Positions 34,502 to 37,140 of a stretch of 37,140 nucleotides of DNA are shown here, piece by piece. The notes under the pieces are model-generated. The model was not told the DNA's origin and made no database searches. It was given only the letters and a program-made list of their open reading frames with translations. This stretch comes from an uncultured Cytophagaceae bacterium (GTDB lineage Bacteria > Bacteroidota > Bacteroidia > Cytophagales > Spirosomataceae): positions 1 through 37,140 of the forward strand of contig CALLKB010000198.1 in the NCBI GenBank assembly GCA_938008575.1, given 5' to 3'. Numbering within the stretch: position 1 is the stretch's first letter; each line of letters begins with the position of its first letter. The translations under genes were made by a program, and so were the position numbers.

Positions 34502-35698
34502 TTACCAAGAACTCTTTTTATGTCCAATTGTTGCATAAAAAAGGATAAATAAATAGCAAGGAATCATAATCACATAAGCCAACTGTGTATCACCTAAACG
34601 ATCGGCTATCGAACCATAAACTAACGGAACTAAAGCTCCTCCAGAAATCATCATAATAATGAGCGCTGAACCTATTTTCGTGAATTTACCCAAGCCCTGA
34701 ATGGCTAATGGCCATAACGCTGGCCACATCAAAGCATTCGCAAGTCCCAACAAAGCGATCGATAAAACAGATAAATAACCGTCTAAGACAACGGCTCCGA
34801 TAGAAAATAATATCCCCAAAATAGCCGAGTAATTCAAGGCTTTTTGTTGGCTTAAATACTTGGGAATAAACAAGATTCCTACGACATAACCCGCCAACAT
34901 GCCATATAGCGTGTAGCTTGTAAATGATTTGGCTACATCCATACTAAAACCCTTGGAAACACCGTAATTGATAATCGTATCACCCGCCATTACTTCCACT
35001 CCCACATAAAGGAAAAAGGCGATAAGCCCCAGCACTAAATTCGGATAAGCCCAAACACTCGACTTTGAAGCTAAGGCTTCTTCTGCTGTTTCTTCAGCCT
35101 CTACTTCAGGCAAACTTGATAAACGAACCCATAAAGCTAAGGCAACCAGAATAACTGTCATGATTCCATAAGGCATAATTACCGTTGCTAGGTTGGCCGG
35201 TCCAGCGGCTGAGGACAATAATAAGCCACCAAAAATCACTTGGCTTAATATCCCAGCCACTTTATTGCAAATTCCCATCACGGAAATCCGTTGCGCGGCT
35301 GATTCTGATGGCCCCAAAATGGTTACATAAGGATTCGATGCTGTTTGTAGAAGTGCCAAACCCGTACCAATCACAAAAAGCCCTAATAAAAACAAAGGAT
35401 AGTTTTCAGCCTTCGCTGCAGGAATGAATAATAAGGTACCCACGGCCATGGCCAAAAGACCGAATGACATTCCATTTTTAAAACCCGTTTTAGCTAAAAC
35501 CCAAGAAGATGGGATTGCCATTACGAAATAGGAAATAAAGAATGCCGATGTAACAAGTAAGGATTGAAAGTTATTCAATTGAAATGCCTCCTTAAAAAAA
35601 GCAATCAAAACGGAATTGACCCAAGTCACAAATCCGAATACAAAAAAGAGTATTCCGATCATGATTAATGGGCCATTGGATTGTTTCGTGTTTGTCAT
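34502..35698 (-). CDS. gluP: GluP/FucP-type MFS sugar transporter
   Basis: This inner membrane symporter of 398 residues has about twelve helices. LQTASNPYVTILGPSESAAQ and RISVMGICNKVAG are hallmark segments of the glucose/galactose (GluP) group of the FHS family. It follows the GH109 gene by four bases and is thus in one operon with it, so its substrate may be the sugar released by that enzyme (N-acetylgalactosamine or a related hexose). Related in fold and family to the truncated transporter at the left window edge, but clearly a different gene. Confidence 0.88.
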   Translation of the reverse strand: MTNTKQSNGPLIMIGILFFVFGFVTWVNSVLIAFFKEAFQLNNFQSLLVTSAFFISYFVMAIPSSWVLAKTGFKNGMSFGLLAMAVGTLLFIPAAKAENYPLFLLGLFVIGTGLALLQTASNPYVTILGPSESAAQRISVMGICNKVAGILSQVIFGGLLLSSAAGPANLATVIMPYGIMTVILVALALWVRLSSLPEVEAEETAEEALASKSSVWAYPNLVLGLIAFFLYVGVEVMAGDTIINYGVSKGFSMDVAKSFTSYTLYGMLAGYVVGILFIPKYLSQQKALNYSAILGILFSIGAVVLDGYLSVLSIALLGLANALMWPALWPLAIQGLGKFTKIGSALIIMMISGGALVPLVYGSIADRLGDTQLAYVIMIPCYLFILFYATIGHKKSSW

Positions 35699-35702
35699 AG
35701 GT

Positions 35703-37055
35703 TTAGTATTGATCGTTTAAAGCAAAAATTGGTTGATTTTTTTTCCATTTACCGCGTGTAAAATCAGGTATTGGGATAGGAGCGGAGCCCTTCTTAATAG
35801 ACTCCTCAGAAAGTGGAGCAATAGCAGACCAAGCCGCCGCATCATATACGTCGATTGGTGGAGCTACTTTCTCCTTAATTGCCTCGATAAAGGCTCTTAA
35901 CACAAAATAATCGATCCCTCCGTGGCCTGCATTCTCCGCATCCGCTGCGTGTGCTTTCCATAAGGGGTGATCGTATTTCTCTAAATAGGGCTTGGCTTCT
36001 TCCCAGCGATGCGCTTTGGGCGAAACACCTTCGATATAGATCGATTTATTATCTTCCATCCATAAACCTTTCGTTCCTTGAACTCGGAAGCCTAAAGAAT
36101 AGGGACGTGGGGAATTCGTATCATGTGTAATGAGAATGGTTTCCCCATTGACACATTTGATCATCGTTTGGACGATATCACCGCATGTGAAATCCACTTT
36201 CGCATTTGGATGATCCGCGCCTCCTTTTTCTACAATGTAATTATGTAGTCCCAAAGCAGGAGTAGCCATCGCCGTTAGATAAGCAAACTGATTTCCTCTA
36301 TTGATATTTAACATCTCCGCCACCGGTCCTAAACCGTGTGTTGGATACAAATCTCCATTGCGATCGACAGAATGTTGGGTACGCCATTTGGCCTCAGAAA
36401 AACCTTTCTCCCCAAACTCCACACCGCCACCATAGGCCTGTTTTCCATCATTAAATTTCACCTCGCGTAAATCATGTTGGTATCCACATTGTACGTGAGA
36501 AAGAGATCCGAACATTCCTTGTCGAACCATATTTAGGGTTGCCATCACATCCCGACGATAACATACGTTTTCCAAAATCATGCAATGTGATCCAGTCTTT
36601 TCGTACATGTTGACTAAATCCCAAGATTCTTGTAGCGTTACCGTAGCAGATACTTCAACTCCAGCATATTTCCCTTGTTTCATGACTTCCAAAGCCATGG
36701 GAACATGCCATTCCCAAGGGGTGGCAATCACAACGCCATCGATATCTGAACGTTTTGCTAGATTTTCAAAATCTTTTTCAGTCTTGCCGTACACGGCAGG
36801 AGCGGGGCGACCCTTATCTGCCACCATCTTTAAGGCAATATCAATCGCTTTGGGATCTAGGTCACAAATAGCTACAACCTCTACATCTGGACGATACATA
36901 GCCATTTCAAGGTGATTTTGCCCTCTTAATCCCACACCGATGAAACCTAAACGCACTTTCGTTTGTTCTTCTGGTATATGTCTTAAAAAGGTGGGGAATA
37001 ATGCGGTACCGGAGGTGTATACTAAGGAATCGGAGATAAACTTCCTTCTTTTCAT
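35703..37055 (-). CDS. GH109 NAD-dependent glycosidase (alpha-N-acetylgalactosaminidase-like)
   Basis: The protein is a Gfo/Idh/MocA-fold enzyme of glycoside hydrolase family 109, which removes alpha-linked GalNAc by an NAD+-dependent oxidation-elimination mechanism. It begins with a Tat-like signal (MKRRKFISDSLVYTSGTALF). The Rossmann motif is LGFIGVGLRGQNH. Conserved segments are ATPWEWHVPMALE, MILENVCYRRDVMATLNMVR, GGGVEFGEKGFSEAKWRTQH and LYPTHGLGPV, where Tyr237 and His240 have the spacing of the catalytic Tyr/His of the characterised enzyme. At 450 residues it has the usual length. It heads an operon with the transporter. True substrate is not proven, since many Gfo/Idh/MocA proteins look alike. 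Confidence 0.88.
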   Translation of the reverse strand: MKRRKFISDSLVYTSGTALFPTFLRHIPEEQTKVRLGFIGVGLRGQNHLEMAMYRPDVEVVAICDLDPKAIDIALKMVADKGRPAPAVYGKTEKDFENLAKRSDIDGVVIATPWEWHVPMALEVMKQGKYAGVEVSATVTLQESWDLVNMYEKTGSHCMILENVCYRRDVMATLNMVRQGMFGSLSHVQCGYQHDLREVKFNDGKQAYGGGVEFGEKGFSEAKWRTQHSVDRNGDLYPTHGLGPVAEMLNINRGNQFAYLTAMATPALGLHNYIVEKGGADHPNAKVDFTCGDIVQTMIKCVNGETILITHDTNSPRPYSLGFRVQGTKGLWMEDNKSIYIEGVSPKAHRWEEAKPYLEKYDHPLWKAHAADAENAGHGGIDYFVLRAFIEAIKEKVAPPIDVYDAAAWSAIAPLSEESIKKGSAPIPIPDFTRGKWKKNQPIFALNDQY

Positions 37056-37140
37056 TTTGTTAATGATAGGTCTAATAGGTGTTATAAAGATGAAATTTAA
37101 GGAAAATACTTTAAATTTATAAGAATTTAGAAAAAATGAC

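Overview
This 37 kb window is ordinary chromosome from a member of the Bacteroidota, most likely a Cytophagales-type bacterium. The support is a gliding motility gene (gldC), a type III glutamine synthetase, a long-form IspG with a large insert, a CarboxypepD_reg/DUF5686 outer membrane protein, and several promoters of the Bacteroidetes TTG / TAnnTTTG type. I see no phage, insertion sequence, CRISPR, rRNA or tRNA. Genus-level placement is not possible from the sequence alone.

Layout. (1) 1-2375: a truncated FucP-like sugar transporter and, divergent from it, an open reading frame joining a secreted NIPSNAP-like domain to the last ~290 residues of an aconitase. The join is abrupt and coincides with a switch in arginine codons from AGA to CGT, so the left ~1.45 kb may be foreign or an assembly chimera. 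(2) 2376-8898: prs, rplY (L25), a membrane pyrophosphatase and a DUF5686 outer membrane protein. (3) 8978-17929: a class III aminotransferase, thioredoxin, dnaE, DUF2461, trpS, a PAP2 phosphatase, a LuxC-like acyl-CoA reductase and a dicluster ferredoxin. (4) 18000-26055: a nitrogen assimilation region with porin, ammonium transporter, type II glutamine synthetase (GSII) and, divergent from it, type III glutamine synthetase (GSIII). It is interrupted by a 400-bp intergenic stretch carrying three heptamer tandem arrays, and by mtaB. (5) 26062-32442: an acidic protein of unknown function, rsmE, a fatty acid desaturase, cinA with a 2-oxo acid dehydrogenase E2, gldC, a thioredoxin-like protein and a small membrane protein. 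(6) 32445-37055: ispG, then a two-gene GH109 / sugar transporter operon.

How the genes work together. The Amt transporter and two unrelated glutamine synthetases form one ammonium capture module, and the preceding porin may be its outer membrane entry point. Palindromic TTTGCAAA sites occur upstream of the porin and twice between the two synthetase genes, which suggests a common regulator. GH109 (N-acetylgalactosamine release) and the GluP-type transporter form a sugar scavenging unit. prs and the pyrophosphatase are housekeeping.

The best candidates for a second look are the NIPSNAP-aconitase junction, the three period-7 arrays (one supplies the last codons of mtaB), promoters laid over terminator hairpins in front of prs and ispG, and the shared dyads of the nitrogen promoters. 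I did not find a convincing new multi-gene system. All promoter, operator and terminator calls were read by eye without folding or motif scoring.
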